From Limnanthes douglasii subsp. nivea (taxonomy: Eukaryota > Streptophyta > Magnoliopsida > Brassicales > Limnanthaceae): DNA of 64,000 nucleotides. The stretch lies in the NCBI GenBank assembly GCA_036936605.1, contig JAUPFV010000002.1, positions 168,091,739-168,155,738 of the forward strand, in the 5' to 3' direction. A program made the position numbers and the translations under genes. This document shows, piece by piece, positions 47,139-58,259 of the stretch. A model generated the notes under the pieces. It was not told the origin of the DNA. It searched no databases and worked only from the letters and a program-made list of their open reading frames with translations. Within the stretch, counting starts at the first letter, position 1. Each line of letters starts with the position of its first letter.

Positions 47139-47519
47139 TGATAGGATCGGATATCCTTTGACCTCCATTATGGTAATTCATATTTTATCTCGAAGGGTAG
47201 TTCAGACCGAATAAAACAAAACTTGATGACTAAGTAGTAATCCAAGTGAACTAATGACTAAGCTAGATGCCTAGCATCTTGAATTCTAGCTTTGGGGGAT
47301 CATGAAATTGACCCGAATAGAAGATCTGACCCAAATGACCCATGAATATTAAAAAGTGTATAAGTATCCCAACCAAAAACATTAAAGGGGTTAGACTTTT
47401 TCTAAAAAAAATTAGACACAAACACCTATTTTCTCTCCATACTCTATAACAAAAAACTTAATACAAAACAACCTAAAGATCTTTCATTTTTACCCCTACG
47501 GTATATTTCATCATCGCCA
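47139..47519 (+). repeat. 3' LTR of the 9.4-kb gypsy element
   Basis: TGATAGGATCGGATATCC to TCATCATCGCCA, 381 bp, colinear with 38131-38513. The flanking ccact (47520-47524) pairs with ccatt (38126-38130). Confidence 0.88.
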
Positions 47520-47699
47520 CCACTGAGTAATAATTTTTTTACTTTATCAATGATATAAAAGTCACAATTAATCTCACTAATTAATTTAGTGAAAGGTTTA
47601 TCTCTAAATCATTAATCTAACTAAAATTCAGTATCACCTTTACCAATTTTCCACATAATAAATTTTTAAGCTTTATTTTTAATATGAAATAATATTTTC

Positions 47700-49359
47700 C
47701 AAGTTTTAGACTCTTTAGGGTTAAGTTAAGTAGATGGTGATGGTTTTATGGTAAATTGAATGCGTATACTTAGACCAAAGGCTGTTATTTTTACAAAAAT
47801 TTATACTAGAATTCCCAAGAAAATGTGTATTAAATATTAGAATTTTCACTAATATTCAAGCCACCTTCATAATAAGGTTTGCAAATGTTATTCCAGTTGG
47901 TCTAGCTAATATAATTAGAGGAATCTTTAGATACCCATATGAATCTATTAAACAACCTCTCAATTCTACTAATAACAGTATTAGACAAGGTATAACATTA
48001 AGTGTGAAAGCAACGAATAGACATTAGAACATATTGGATTAGAACAGTTCTGCCATTAAAAAACGAGAGATTTTGCATCCCACTCATGAATTTTAGTTCT
48101 CATTTTATTGACAAGATCATCATAAAGCTTATCTTTATTACTATTATGTATGTGAATACCTTAGTATTTGATAGACAAACTTTTCTTTTTAAAACCAGTG
48201 GTGTTTCGAAAGAGGTAACTCTATAATTGCTAATTTTATTTAGAACAATTGAAGTAGATTTTTTTTATTGATGGATTGACCAGAGGATAATTGGTAAATA
48301 TTAAGAAAGGAGTTTAAGTTTTTTTAAGTTGTTTAGGGAGCCATTTTCAAAAATGACAAAGTCATCTGCAAAGGCCGAACAATTTACATTGAGGCTGCAT
48401 TGATTATCTATTTCATTTGAGGATTTAAGTTAAATAAATTATTAATACATCTTATGAGGTATTGCTCAGCCATAATGAAAATACCATGGGACAATGGATC
48501 CCATTGTCTTATACCATTAGTTCCTTTAAAGTAACCATGTAAGTTTTCATTGATGATAATGGGGAAAACCACATTTTCAATACCTTTTAAAATGAGGTTG
48601 GTGAAATTTTCATGAAACCCAAATGCTTTCATGATAATGATGATAACGTTAAAGGCCATTTTGTCAAAGGCCTTAGTCATGTCTATTTTTAATAAGATAT
48701 TACCACCTATAGTTTTTTATTCAAATCATAGATGAATTCTTGAGAGAGAATGATATGTTCATGGATGTTTCTTCATGAAAAAATCCTATTTGGCCAGGAG
48801 ATATAATTTTAAGAAGAAGCAAGACAAATCTGTCATTTATAAGTATAGAAAGCATTTTGTTGAAAATAGAACACAAGCTAATAGGTCTAAAATCTTTGAA
48901 ATATTTATGATTGTCAGATTTTGGAATAAGACAAATTGAAGTAGAGAATATACCTTTATTGGTATGCTTATCATTGAAATAATCAATGATAGCATTGACA
49001 ATATCATCTTGGATAATATACCAATATTTTTTTTTGTAGAAAACTGCATCAAACCCATCAGGTCCTGCAGCGCTGTTAGAGCATAGACTTTTAATAACTT
49101 TGTAAATTTCCTCTTTAGTTGGGTTTTTTAGCAGATTGAGGTTATCTTCATTAAATATTAACTTTGGAATGCAATGGAAAGTATCAGTGAAGGGAATATG
49201 AGAATGATTGTTAGTTAGTAACTCTTTGAAATAATTAACAACAATCTCACTAATTTTATTATGATCATCAAGCCATATACTCTCATGGTATATACCATTA
49301 ATCCTATTATTTCTTTGTCTTTTTCTCATAAAGTTGTGAAAGAGATCTTTTATCACCAT
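47700..49359 (-). pseudogene. LINE reverse transcriptase
   Basis: 49359-48721 (212 codons) has SAAGPDGFDAVFYKKKYW, FSTSICLIPKSDNHKYFKDF and RPISLCSIFNKMLS. 48680-48408 has MTKAFDKMAFNVI and NGIRQWDPLSHGIFIMAEQY, where the common RQGDPLSP motif has W for G. The catalytic block AFADDFVIF lies near 48370 in another frame. The thumb region continues to about 47880 (YISWTNWNNICKPYYEGGLN). Several shifts and stops make it inactive. Confidence 0.85.
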
Positions 49360-49657
49360 TCTTAATCCAGTTTATGTTACTCTTTTGTTCCCAATAAGCA
49401 TTTTCTCTTGCCAAGAGAAGAAGATAATTTGTGTTAGCTTTGTTAAGGTTGTTTCAGTTATCATCAATGTGATTCAATTGAAGATTTTTCTCGTGGAAGT
49501 TAACAATTTCCTAAGCTTTGGAAATTTCATTGAAGATATTTCCAAAGATGTCACGATTCCAATTTTTAAGATTAACTTTAATCTTTTGAGCTTTCTCCAA
49601 AAGACCATTAGAGGTTGACCATATAAAGGGGATTCTCAAGAATTATTTACGATATTA

Positions 49658-50330
49658 TCAAAACCAGGATGCAACATCCACATGTTTAAAATTGAATGAT
49701 GATTTATAGATTTGATTGTTGCTTTTAAGAGAAATATTTATGGGAGAATAATCTGAACATATTTTGTTTAAGTTTTTTACTTTGATATTTTCAACATAGA
49801 TTCTCATTTTTCTATTAATCAACACTCTATCAAGTCTTGTCCAATATCTTTTATTGGTCCAAGTGTAAAGAGAACCAACAAAACCAGTATCTTCTAATTG
49901 GCAGTCTAATATTATGTTATTGAAGTCATCTAGACTTCTCAAACATAATGTTATACAATACAACTTCTCAGAAGCAAAGGTTATGCAGTTGAAATCTCCC
50001 ATAACAATCCACTTAAATGGATTGTTTGAGAAATCTTTAAGTTTGTCCAATAAAGGAAGCATGTTAGTTATGTTACATTTAGCATATATAACGGAAACCA
50101 TGAATATTTGTGTGTCATTTATAAGCTAAACTTTAAGGTGGAGGAGCTCCTCGTAATTGCAGATCAGATCCATCTTAAAGTTGTCTCTCCGCATAATCTA
50201 AATTTTGTTGTTAAGGTTATACATATGTTTGTTAAAACCAGTAATCTTAAGAATATTTTCAAGGTTAGATTCAGCCACCATATGGTCTTGAATGGTCATA
50301 AAATCAACTTTTTCATTTTTGATTAAAACT
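49658..50330 (-). pseudogene. LINE endonuclease (exonuclease-endonuclease-phosphatase fold)
   Basis: The 50101-49658 frame reads MVSVIYAKCNITNMLPLLDK, then WIVMGDFNCITFASEK with the G-D-F-N motif, LYTWTNKRYWTRLDRVLINR, and CSDYSPINISL, where SDHSP is usual. Upstream to 50330, in broken frames, it reads VDFMTIQDHMVAESNLE, where QE(T/H) with the catalytic Glu would be expected; Asp stands there instead. It would nick target DNA to prime reverse transcription. Confidence 0.82.
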
Positions 50331-50879
50331 TTTAATCTTCTCGTTGAATTCTTGTTACTTGTCCCTCTAATTTTCCAGTTTAGGATTTAATGGTCATGAT
50401 GAATTAGACGTAAAGTTAATTGACCTTTTGGAGGTCTTGAGTTTATTTTCTATTAAAGGTTACTATCTCTCGTAGGGCTTCTATTAATCCAGGGTTCATA
50501 CTATCAATAGAGGGAGAATTGTTATTTGTTGGAGTTAAATTGACATATTTCCCTTTATCCTTTAAATGAGAGGTTGTTTCATCAATATCGTTTCCATAGT
50601 CTATTAAAGTATCATGGTTGTGATTTCCTAAGGTTTCAGTCCTGTTTTCAGTATTGTAGACTTTATCTTATATATATGTTTCCATTTTGTTAGTATTAGT
50701 TTTTTTATTCCAGATTCAATTCAGTGTCATTTTTTGGATTGTTATTTGATTTATTATTTTTTTCATTTTAAAACATCATGGAGAATGTGGTAGCATTCCA
50801 TTTAGTATAATGGAGATGCTCCATGTATAATATCTAGCCAAAATCCATCTTGGCCTTCAAAGTCCAACTAGATTTTGTT

Positions 50880-51133
50880 GCTGACAGGCTTGGATACATC
50901 CAGCTTTATCCAAGCTTGACAGTAATAATACCAAGCTTTATTGAATTTATGATCCAAATGTCTAAGGGCCTACCTATAGAATTTGTTATATTACTAATTA
51001 TTTGTTTATTGTAAATGAATTCGGGAATCTTAAGGAGAGTAACCCACATTGGGGTTACTAGAGACTCGATTTTAGGATTGAAATGAGGCTCCCATTTCAG
51101 AAGCCTCATGGAGTGTTGACCTATTGTCCACAC
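50880..51133 (-). pseudogene. LINE ORF1 fragment (DUF4283-like)
   Basis: The frame 51133-50906 reads LLKWEPHFNPKIESLVTPMW, VTLLKIPEFIYNKQIISNIT and SIGRPLDI, the pattern of the DUF4283 domain found in the first ORF of plant LINEs and related proteins. The expected zinc knuckle downstream (50880-50400) is not recognisable. The N-terminal part is absent or lies in the AT-rich DNA to the right. Confidence 0.65.
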
Positions 51134-51170
51134 ATTTGTTTTCTATAGAATTTTCAAATCTTCAATATCA

Positions 51171-52005
51171 ATCAACTCTATTAAGACGTGTCTTTGTTAC
51201 AGAACCGATAGGTTGAAACCATTTATTAATCAATAAAAGATTGAACAGTTCTAATATGAGGTCTAGTTAGTGCAAATTTTCCGATCAATGTGAATTGTTG
51301 ACCTATTGTCCACGCATTTTTTTATTAGTTTAGTTTTTTTTCCTCTTAATTTTGATGTTAATTATAATGCTTTTAATTTCCTACAAGATTAATTGATTGA
51401 TGTTCGATTTAGGTTGAAACCGAGTGGTAATATTTACTTCTGAACTATATCAATACCACTGGGCTGAATGACTAATTTACTACACCGATTGACCTAGTGA
51501 AGTCTTAACTAGGTTCTTGGAATTTATGATCTAACTGTAAGAGGCATGAGACTAGAGATATAACTAGCAATACAAGAATGTTAGTTGTGTGAGATCAAGA
51601 GATGATCACAACATACTCAAAGAGAACCTCACTTTAAAAAATAATTGCAAAAATTAGGATAATTTGATTATATAAAAATACATTATATATTATTGATATA
51701 TTTTATAAATTATTGATACATTTTTAATATCCGGAATAATTTTAATATTGATTAATTTTAATTTTATTTTATTTTTATATTTAAATTTTATGTTTTTATT
51801 TCTAATTGGTATATTTTTATAATAGATAATAGACTTTAAAATAAGATTTCCTTGTGTTCGATATTACACTTGTGATGGAATAATCTTTTTTATTAAGTTT
51901 GATACTTTTAAGTCTGATATGTTTTATGCTAATTAATTTTTATCTTATATTAATTTTTATTTTATTTATATTTGATTGTTTTTTCTTAGGGAACTTATTT
52001 GATTT
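51171..52005. other. AT-rich stretch, no gene seen
   Basis: Contains ttgttgacctattgtccacg at 51296, a near copy of the 51115 sequence inside the LINE. Otherwise no motif-bearing frame is present. Confidence 0.4.
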
Positions 52006-52018
52006 TATTTGATTGTTT

Positions 52019-52190
52019 TTCCACATGGTAAACCCTCGATATGACGCAATAGCCTGCAAACCAACGCCAGAAGGTAAACCACACAAGGTGAAAGGCTCAG
52101 CCAAGAAAGCGTTTGTAGAGGGACTTGAACTCATGACCTTTGGTCATGAGAATGCATTACTCCACCAACTCAGGTACCACTTGCGGAACG
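52019..52190 (-). mobile_element. tRNA-derived SINE with 13-bp target duplication
   Basis: The identical 13-mer TATTTGATTGTTT flanks the element at 52006-52018 and 52191-52203. On the minus strand the head reads GTACCTGAGTTGGTGGAG (A-box-like) and, about 35 bp on, GGTCATGAGTTCAAGTCCC (B-box-like), as in a tRNA-type polymerase III promoter. The 3' end is a short A run before the duplication. The body (ggtttaccttctggcgttgg...) is not tRNA-related. It is likely mobilised by LINE enzymes; no coding capacity. Confidence 0.85.
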
Positions 52191-52203
52191 TATTTGATTG
52201 TTT

Positions 52204-52953
52204 AGTCACTATTAGATTTGATTTTTTCCTTTAATGTTAGAATAGTTTTTAAATTTGCATTAGTATATTTTTATTATTTATATTTATCAACGTAATGTTT
52301 TTTATATATTAGTTGTTATTAAACTTTATGTTTTTTTATTTAATTATAAAATAAATTATCATTGACATTTAATTTTTATTTATTTATTTATTATTTTTTG
52401 TATAGATTTACACATTATTAATAGCCGATGAATGACTATATTACTTGTTGCAAAAAAAATTAGAGACTATATGAGTCCTTTGAATGAGTTCAATCTGAGC
52501 ATTCTCCAACCGAAAGTGCATGCATCTCATTTTAAAATCAAGTCGGTGTTAACCACTGCTCTTTTATAATAATGAGATTGCATTTAAGCAAAGATAAGAA
52601 CAGTTGATGAGTAAATGAACCGACTAAAAATGAATTCGGTTGCAATACCTGACATTAATACTTACCATCTGTCCATCATAAATAGTTCACGAAATCCAAA
52701 GATGTCATGGATGTAAGTAATTTCCAACAGGGATCTAAACCATATTTTACTACCAAGAAAGTCGAAGGAAGAATCCAAACTTTTCGTGGAAGAACAACGA
52801 GAACAGATGAAAATAGGAGGAATTAGACAAGTTGAAGAAAAAATCAACCTCTTAAGAGAACGTGAACAAGTTTATTTAATCATCCAACAAATATTTTGAA
52901 AGGAATGAAACAAGTATAAAGAATATAGAGTGTTGACTCATAATCAGGGGAAG
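52204..52953. other. AT-rich stretch, no gene seen
   Basis: No motif-bearing frame. The right end carries ggaag (52949-52953), the left half of the target duplication of the copia element that follows. Confidence 0.4.
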
Positions 52954-53220
52954 TGTTAAAAACAAAGAATATTGTGATAATTGAAATAGTTGTTATATTG
53001 AGCTTATATATCTTATTCTCCTCCCATCGGGGATGATCAAGAAGCAACTGCTCTTATTCTCTGTTAAAAACAAAGAAAGAAGTAGCCGCCAGGAAGCGGC
53101 TAGGGTTATGTGTTTATTAGAGAATCTCTTTTTTTATAATGCAAACTCAAGTACGACTCTCAATATATAGAGAACTTAAAGGCCTATACAAGGAAACTTA
53201 ATATATTGAATATTCTAACA
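52954..53220 (-). repeat. 3' LTR of the complete copia element
   Basis: Starts TGTTAAAAACAAAG and ends ATATTCTAACA on the plus strand; colinear with 57634-57898. The stop codon of the RNase H frame (53215-53217) lies inside it. Confidence 0.95.
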
Positions 53221-53619
53221 CTCCCCCTCAAGTTGTGTTGTGGGATCACCAATACCCAACTTGGATAAAACTGATTCGAATGTTCTTGCAGCAACCGCTT
53301 TTGTCAGGATGTCTGCCAGTTGGTCTTCGGATCTAACAAACGGAAGTTTGATTGTCCCATCTTCAATCTTTTCTTTTATGAAGTGCCTATCTATTTCAAC
53401 GTGCTTTGTTCTATCGTGATGTACCGGGTTCTCTGAAATCTTAATCACAGCTTTATTATCGCACGTTAACTGAATTGGACACTTCAGAGGGGATCTGATT
53501 TCTTTCATTATCTTCTTTAACCAAAGTATCTCGGTAATCCCCTTAACGATTCCTTTAAATTTTGATTCAGCACTTGACAGTGATACTACTTTCTGTTTCT
53601 TACTCCTCCAAGTCACCAA
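53215..53619 (-). pseudogene. copia RNase H
   Basis: The 134-codon frame reads VTWRSKKQKVVSLSSAESKF (AEAEY-type motif altered to AESKF), CDNKAVIKISENPVHHDRTK, HVEIDRHFIKEKIEDGTIKL and ends SKLGIGDPTTQLEGEC. The polypurine tract, read CTTGAGGGGGAG on the minus strand (53221-53232), is part of the last codons, and the stop falls in the LTR. RNase H removes RNA template during reverse transcription. It is separated from RT by frame loss at 53620-54008. Confidence 0.88.
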
Positions 53620-54008
53620 GTTACCTCCAAGAAGAGTAAAGTAGCCAACAGTTTATCGCTTGTTGTTACGATTCCCTCCCCAATCAGCATCTGTGAATAC
53701 TTCAACATCAAGGTGTCCATTTTTCTTAAAAATTATGCCTCTTCCTAGTGTGCATTTGAGATATCAAATAATCCTCATTACTACCTCCATATGGTGTTCC
53801 TGAGGATGATGCATGAACTGGCTAACTACTCCCACCGCTTATGCAATGTCGGGTCGAGTTTGAGCCATGTAAATCAATTTTCCCACCAACCTTTGGCACC
53901 TTTCTTTACTTGCTGGTATGGCCCCTTCAATTATCTTTAGTTTGTGATTCACAACCATAGGAGCGTCATTTGGTTTGCAATCCACCATGCCAACTTCAGC
54001 TAATAAAT

Positions 54009-55592
54009 CTAATATATATTTTCATTGGGAGATATAAATCCTTCTCTTGACCTAAGAACCTCGATTCCTAGGAAATACTTCAATCCCCCAAGGTCTTTCA
54101 TTTCGAACTCCTTGAAGAGGTTTTTCCTAAGAGAGCTAATTTCTTCTTCATCATTCCCCGTTATAATCATATCGTCGACATATATTATAAGACAAGTGAC
54201 TAATTCTCCTCTCTTTTTGTAAAACAAGGTATGATCCCCATTACTCTATTTGTAGCTATATTGCTTCGTTGCCATTGTAAATCTCCCAAACCAAGCACGA
54301 GGAGACTATTTGAGCCCATATAATGCCTTTTTCAGTTTACATACCTCATTTTCTTGAAAACCATCAGAGAACCCTGGTGGGGGTTCCATATATACCTCTT
54401 CTTCCAAGTCTCCATGTAAGAAAGCATTCTTTACATCAAATTGATGAAGAGGCCAATCTTTATTCGCGGCTATTGAAAGTAAAACTCTGATAGTGTCAAT
54501 CTTTGCAACCGGAGAGAACGTTTCAGAGTAGTCTATACCATATGTTTGTGTATATCCTTTGGCAACCAATCTTACCTTGTGTCGCTCAATGGTGCCATTG
54601 GATTTATATTTTATATTAAACACCCATCTAAACCCGACTGTTTTCTTTCCTTGTGGTAACACACAATTCTCCCATGTACCATTCCTTTTTAGAGCTTCCA
54701 TTTCGCTATTCATTTCCTCATACCATTCAGTCATCTTCTTAGCTTCTTGAGCTATTTTTGGGATTTGTTCAGAGAGAATAGTAGCTGAAAACTCCTTTGC
54801 AATCTTCGTCATTCCTTTCCTGTCCATTTTTACCGGATATGTAGAAGCACGAGGAACGTGTTCCGGTGAATACCGGTCAGGAGGAACCCCTCTATTTTTT
54901 CTTGGGGGAAGAACCAGAGTTTGAGTTTCAACAAATGAACTTCCTGAAATTTCATGGTCAGTAGCATTTTGTGAATTATGACATTGTAAATTGTTTACCT
55001 CTTGATGGACATTTTCTTCGGCTGATTCACTGGTAGTATCCATGGCATTTATTTCTTGTTGGACATTGTCTTCGGGAGAATCATTGGTGGTAACAACTGC
55101 CTCGTCAGTCTCCTTTATGTTGGAAGAGGCGTGTTCGGTGGCGCCATCTACCGACTCTGTCGGCACATCCTCAAAGTAACTTTCATATAGCAACCAGTCG
55201 AGCGATTCACTTACTTTCTCCCCCTGAGCACGAGATTGGTGGTCAAAAAAATAATCGGATTCTAAAAAGTCACAGTCCATGGTGACATGGATTCGACGAG
55301 TAACCGGATTGTAACACCGACAGCCCATTTGTTGAACACCGTACCCAACGAATACACACTTTTCAGCACACGGACTAAGTTTTTTTCGACTAGTTTTAGG
55401 GATATGAACAAACACCGAACAACTAAAGACACGAGGTGGTAAGGTCATAACAGATGGAATTGTAACTTGGGTGGCAAACACTTGTAATGGAGTTTTATTT
55501 CCTAGACATCGGGTTGGTAGACGATTTGCAAGATACGTGGCTGTAGCAAGAGCTTCTGGCCAAAGAGAATGAGGAACTCTAGATTCAATCAT
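54009..55592 (-). pseudogene. copia integrase C-terminus and reverse transcriptase
   Basis: 55592-54306 is open for 428 codons. It opens with [20 protein letters not shown] and [15 protein letters not shown] (integrase tail), has [20 protein letters not shown], then a long Glu/Ser-rich linker. RT starts near 54830 ([18 protein letters not shown]), with [35 protein letters not shown] and [20 protein letters not shown], ending at KKALYGLK. After a break (54306-54228) the frame 54227-54009 continues with LIIYVDDMIITGNDEEEIS and EMKDLGGLKYFLGIEVL, so the catalytic YVDD is intact. Confidence 0.92.
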
Positions 55593-56559
55593 AATAGCAC
55601 GAGTTTTTTCAAGTAAAGTACGATTTTTTCGTTCTGAAGTACCATTTTATTGAGGTGTGTTTGGACAAGTGGTTTGATGGATAAGACCATTTGTTTTGAA
55701 AAATTATGCATTGTTTGGTTGACAAACTCTGTTCCATTATCAGAACGGAGAATCTGTATTTTTTTTTCAAATTGAGTCAAAATCATTTTGTAAAAACAAA
55801 CAAATATTTTTGGTACTTCCGATTTATGTTTCATGAAGTATATCCAAGTCATTCTTGAGAAATCATCCACAAATAAAAAAAAGTATATGATTTGATTATT
55901 AGCGGAATTTAGTGCTGGACCCCAAACCTCAGATGGATTAGCGAAAAAACATAATCAACTCTAGTATTACTTTGATTAAATGAGACCCTACGATTTTTTG
56001 CAAGAATGCAGGTTTCACATTTCTCATGAATGGAATTATTCAAAAAAAGACTAGGAAACAAACTTTTAAGATAGCTAAAAGAAGGATGACCAAGTCGTCG
56101 GTGCCATAACCAAAGTTTCCTTTCGGTTGTTCCATGAGCAAGCATGGCATGTCCCTTATGAACTACCTCATTAACATAATAGAGACCTCCTTGTTCAGTA
56201 CCACGCCCAATGATCTCCTTCGTACGAATGTCCTGTAAAATGCAAAAAAATGGATACATAAGAACCACACAGTTGAGTTATTTTGTCACTTGACTAACAG
56301 ATAATAACTTTAAGGATAGTGAAGGAATGTAGAGGCAGTTTTTAATTTCCATCGTTTCCGAAAAAATAATTGAACCTCCCCCTTTGACTTCACAAAATTC
56401 TCCACTAGCAGTCTCAATATGGGACTTCTTTGGAGATGACATGTCAGCAAAGTCTTTAAGATCATAAGACATAGTATCCGTAGCCCTGCAATAAAAGATC
56501 CAATTTATTGATTTCTCAAACCCTTTACCTCTAAGTTTTTCATAGGAGTTCGCCTCCAT
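55589..56559 (-). pseudogene. copia protease, zinc finger and integrase core
   Basis: 56559-56278 holds the protease, but the active-site block reads WIFYCRATDTMSYD, where the family has W-I-x-D-x-G-A-(S/T); both catalytic Asp and Gly are replaced, so it cannot cleave. 56268-55909 has LWLWHRRLGHPSFSYL and CETCILAKNRR (H-H-C-C finger). 55870-55589 has DDFSRMTWIYFMKHKSEV and ILRSDNGTEFVNQTMHNF, the first catalytic residues of integrase. Stops separate the three pieces. Confidence 0.9.
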
Positions 56560-56684
56560 TCCTCCAAAACCAGTGCCACTTCCTTGCTCATTTTTAGTCG
56601 GATCTTCACCGCCACTTGTAGATGAAGCCCGTTTGAGATTAGATCTGAAACACTGGTTATTTTTCTCCTTCTAATCGTCCTCCC

Positions 56685-57583
56685 ACCATTTTGGATAGCC
56701 AACCAGCTTGAAACATGTCTCTTTAGTGTGTTTCTTTATCCCACAATGAGTGCAATACAACTTGGATTTATCTTCTTTCTCTTTGGATCAGAATTTAAAC
56801 CTCTGTGCAGAATCTTTAGCAGCCAAACCCATTCTAATTTCAATCGAGTCACTATTAGAAGAACTTGATTTTAGTATATTAAGCCTAGCCACTTCCCTTC
56901 GTATTGTAACATATGTTGTTTCCGCAGAAGGAAGAGGATCCTTTTTTCAGGATATCTCTATTGACTGGTTCCAGCTTGTCATTAATCGCCATTAGAAATT
57001 GTTAGAGTCTTTATTCTTGAGTCTTCTTATTGTAGATCTGAATGTCTTCTGGGTCTTTCATAGGGTTCAGATCTTGCCTATCTATAGACATCCAGATGTT
57101 CTGCAGTTTGTTCCACAAGTCTTCTAGTGTATCGGACCGTTGCCTTAATGAATTAGCCCTCTTATGAAGGTCAAACACATGTAACAAATCTGTACCAGAA
57201 TCGTATGTGGTGGTTAACCCATCCTAGAGGGCTTTTGGAGTGGGATATTGCGAGACATTATTCACCAAGCTGGATTCAAGATTCTGGATAATCCATGTGA
57301 AAACACATTGATCATCTTGTTCCCACTTTGTATATGTGTTGTCAGTTTTGGATTGAGGTGTCGGCTCCCCTGTAATGTGAGAACCTCTCCCCCTTCCCCC
57401 AATTGCTTTCTTCATCAGGTTTGCCCATAGGGCATAGTTGTCACCACCAAGTTTAATCTCTAGGGATAAATTATCGGGGTTAGTTGTTTGTTGTTGTGTT
57501 CCGAGACCGTTTCTCAGAATGGCAGCAATCTGCATTGTTAATTCATCAAGGATCTGACTGACCACGACTTCATTGCCAGCCAT
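56685..57583 (-). pseudogene. copia gag with CCHC knuckle
   Basis: The start at 57581-57583 gives MAGNEVVVSQILDELTMQIA. The frame 57583-57224 includes LSLEIKLGGDNYALWANLMK and CVFTWIIQNLESSLVNNV, the usual gag opening. Frame breaks follow; near 56755-56700 the minus strand reads CTHCGIKKHTKETCFKLVGY, a proper C-x2-C-x4-H-x4-C knuckle. The central gag is spread over several frames. Confidence 0.85.
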
Positions 57584-57621
57584 CTTTGTTGAGGATGTTC
57601 AGAATTCCCAGAATTACACGT

Positions 57622-57633
57622 GCTCTGATACCA
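57622..57633 (-). other. primer-binding site (initiator tRNA-Met type)
   Basis: TGGTATCAGAGC on the minus strand, directly abutting the 5' LTR; the same as at 3552-3563. Confidence 0.95.
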
Positions 57634-57898
57634 TGTTAAAAACAAAGAATATTGTGATAATTGAAATGGTTGTTATATTGAGCTTATATATCTTATTCTC
57701 CTCCCATGGGGGATGATCAAGAAGCAATTGCTCTTATTCTCTGGTAAAAACAAAGAAAGAAGTAGCCGCTAGGAAACGGCTAGGGTTTTGTGTTTATTAG
57801 ATAATTTTTTTTTATAATGCAAACCCAAGTACGGCTCTCAGTATATAGATAACTTAAAGGCCTATACAAGGAAACTTAATATACTGAATATTCTAACA
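57634..57898 (-). repeat. 5' LTR of the complete copia element
   Basis: TGTTAAAAACAAAG to ATACTGAATATTCTAACA, 265 bp, colinear with 52954-53220. Read on the minus strand it should hold the element promoter; a tatatactgag/ttatctatatactgag stretch near 57835-57850 is a TATA candidate. Confidence 0.95.
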
Positions 57899-58029
57899 TG
57901 AAGTGTTTAAATAATTTGAAGGTTCAAGTGGGTCAGATACATTTCGTATTGTCCTCAAGAACTCAAGTATCATGATGCAACGATACAACAAACAACCCTA
58001 CACAAGTAAACGCAAACACACTACAAAAC

Positions 58030-58250
58030 GGGTGGAAAGTAGGTAATGAAAATGATTTTACTGAAGGTGTAGTAAAAGAAGACAATGTTCATCGCGGTGA
58101 GCTCGACTGTGATCGTGATGGCGCTTGGAAAATCCCTTCGAACTTAAATTTATCGAAATACGATATTCGTGTTCCATACTCGGACCAAAAGAAACAACAA
58201 GGTAAAAATAATAAGTTCTCTAAGTTTTTTAAATATTTCAAAGTCCATGG
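58030..58250 (+). pseudogene. short gypsy gag-pol linker relic
   Basis: The plus-strand frame reads GNENDFTEGVVKEDNVHRGE, then KYDIRVPYSDQKKQQGKNNK and FSKFFKYFKVHG before a stop. The run P-Y-x-x-Q/R-x-K...K-F-x-K-F-x-x-x-F-K resembles the segment just before the protease in Athila-like gypsy elements. Nothing else of such an element is visible on either side. Confidence 0.45.
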
Positions 58251-58259
58251 TTGACTAAG

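Larger units (their letters stand above)
38131..47519 (+). mobile_element. Ty3/gypsy element of Tat type, both LTRs, inserted in a LINE
   Basis: Two LTRs (38131-38513 and 47139-47519) enclose, on the plus strand, gag, protease, RT, RNase H, a second archaeal-type RNase H and integrase. A non-coding region with tandem repeats follows (44030-44750), then an antisense coiled-coil ORF (45014-46823). Flanking 5-mers are ccatt and ccact, a target duplication with one change. The second RNase H and the antisense ORF point to the Tat lineage. Coding sequence is broken throughout. The LTRs differ at a few dozen sites by eye, so the insertion is old. Confidence 0.9.
47520..51170 (-). mobile_element. 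LINE (plant L1 type), 5' part: ORF1 end, endonuclease, RT
   Basis: The minus strand carries, right to left, an ORF1 end (51133-50880), an apurinic-type endonuclease (50330-49658) and reverse transcriptase (49359 to about 47700). After the gypsy insertion the same element resumes at 38130 with the zinc-binding and RNase H regions. Joined in mind across the insertion it spans about 4.8 kb. The 5' end near 51170 is set only by loss of similarity. Confidence 0.88.
52954..57898 (-). mobile_element. complete Ty1/copia element, inactive
   Basis: LTRs of 267 and 265 bp with TGTTA/TAACA ends enclose gag, CCHC knuckle, protease, integrase, RT and RNase H in copia order on the minus strand (4945 bp). 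Flanking 5-mers ggaag (52949-52953) and tgaag (57899-57903) match at four of five bases. The LTRs differ at roughly 15 positions by eye, so the insertion is younger than the gypsy element at 38131. Frameshifts and a mutated protease site show it is dead. Confidence 0.95.

Noticed and set aside
52090..52190. tRNA gene on the minus strand
   Set aside because: A- and B-box-like sequences are present, but the acceptor and anticodon stems do not pair, and a 13-bp duplication shows it is a SINE head.
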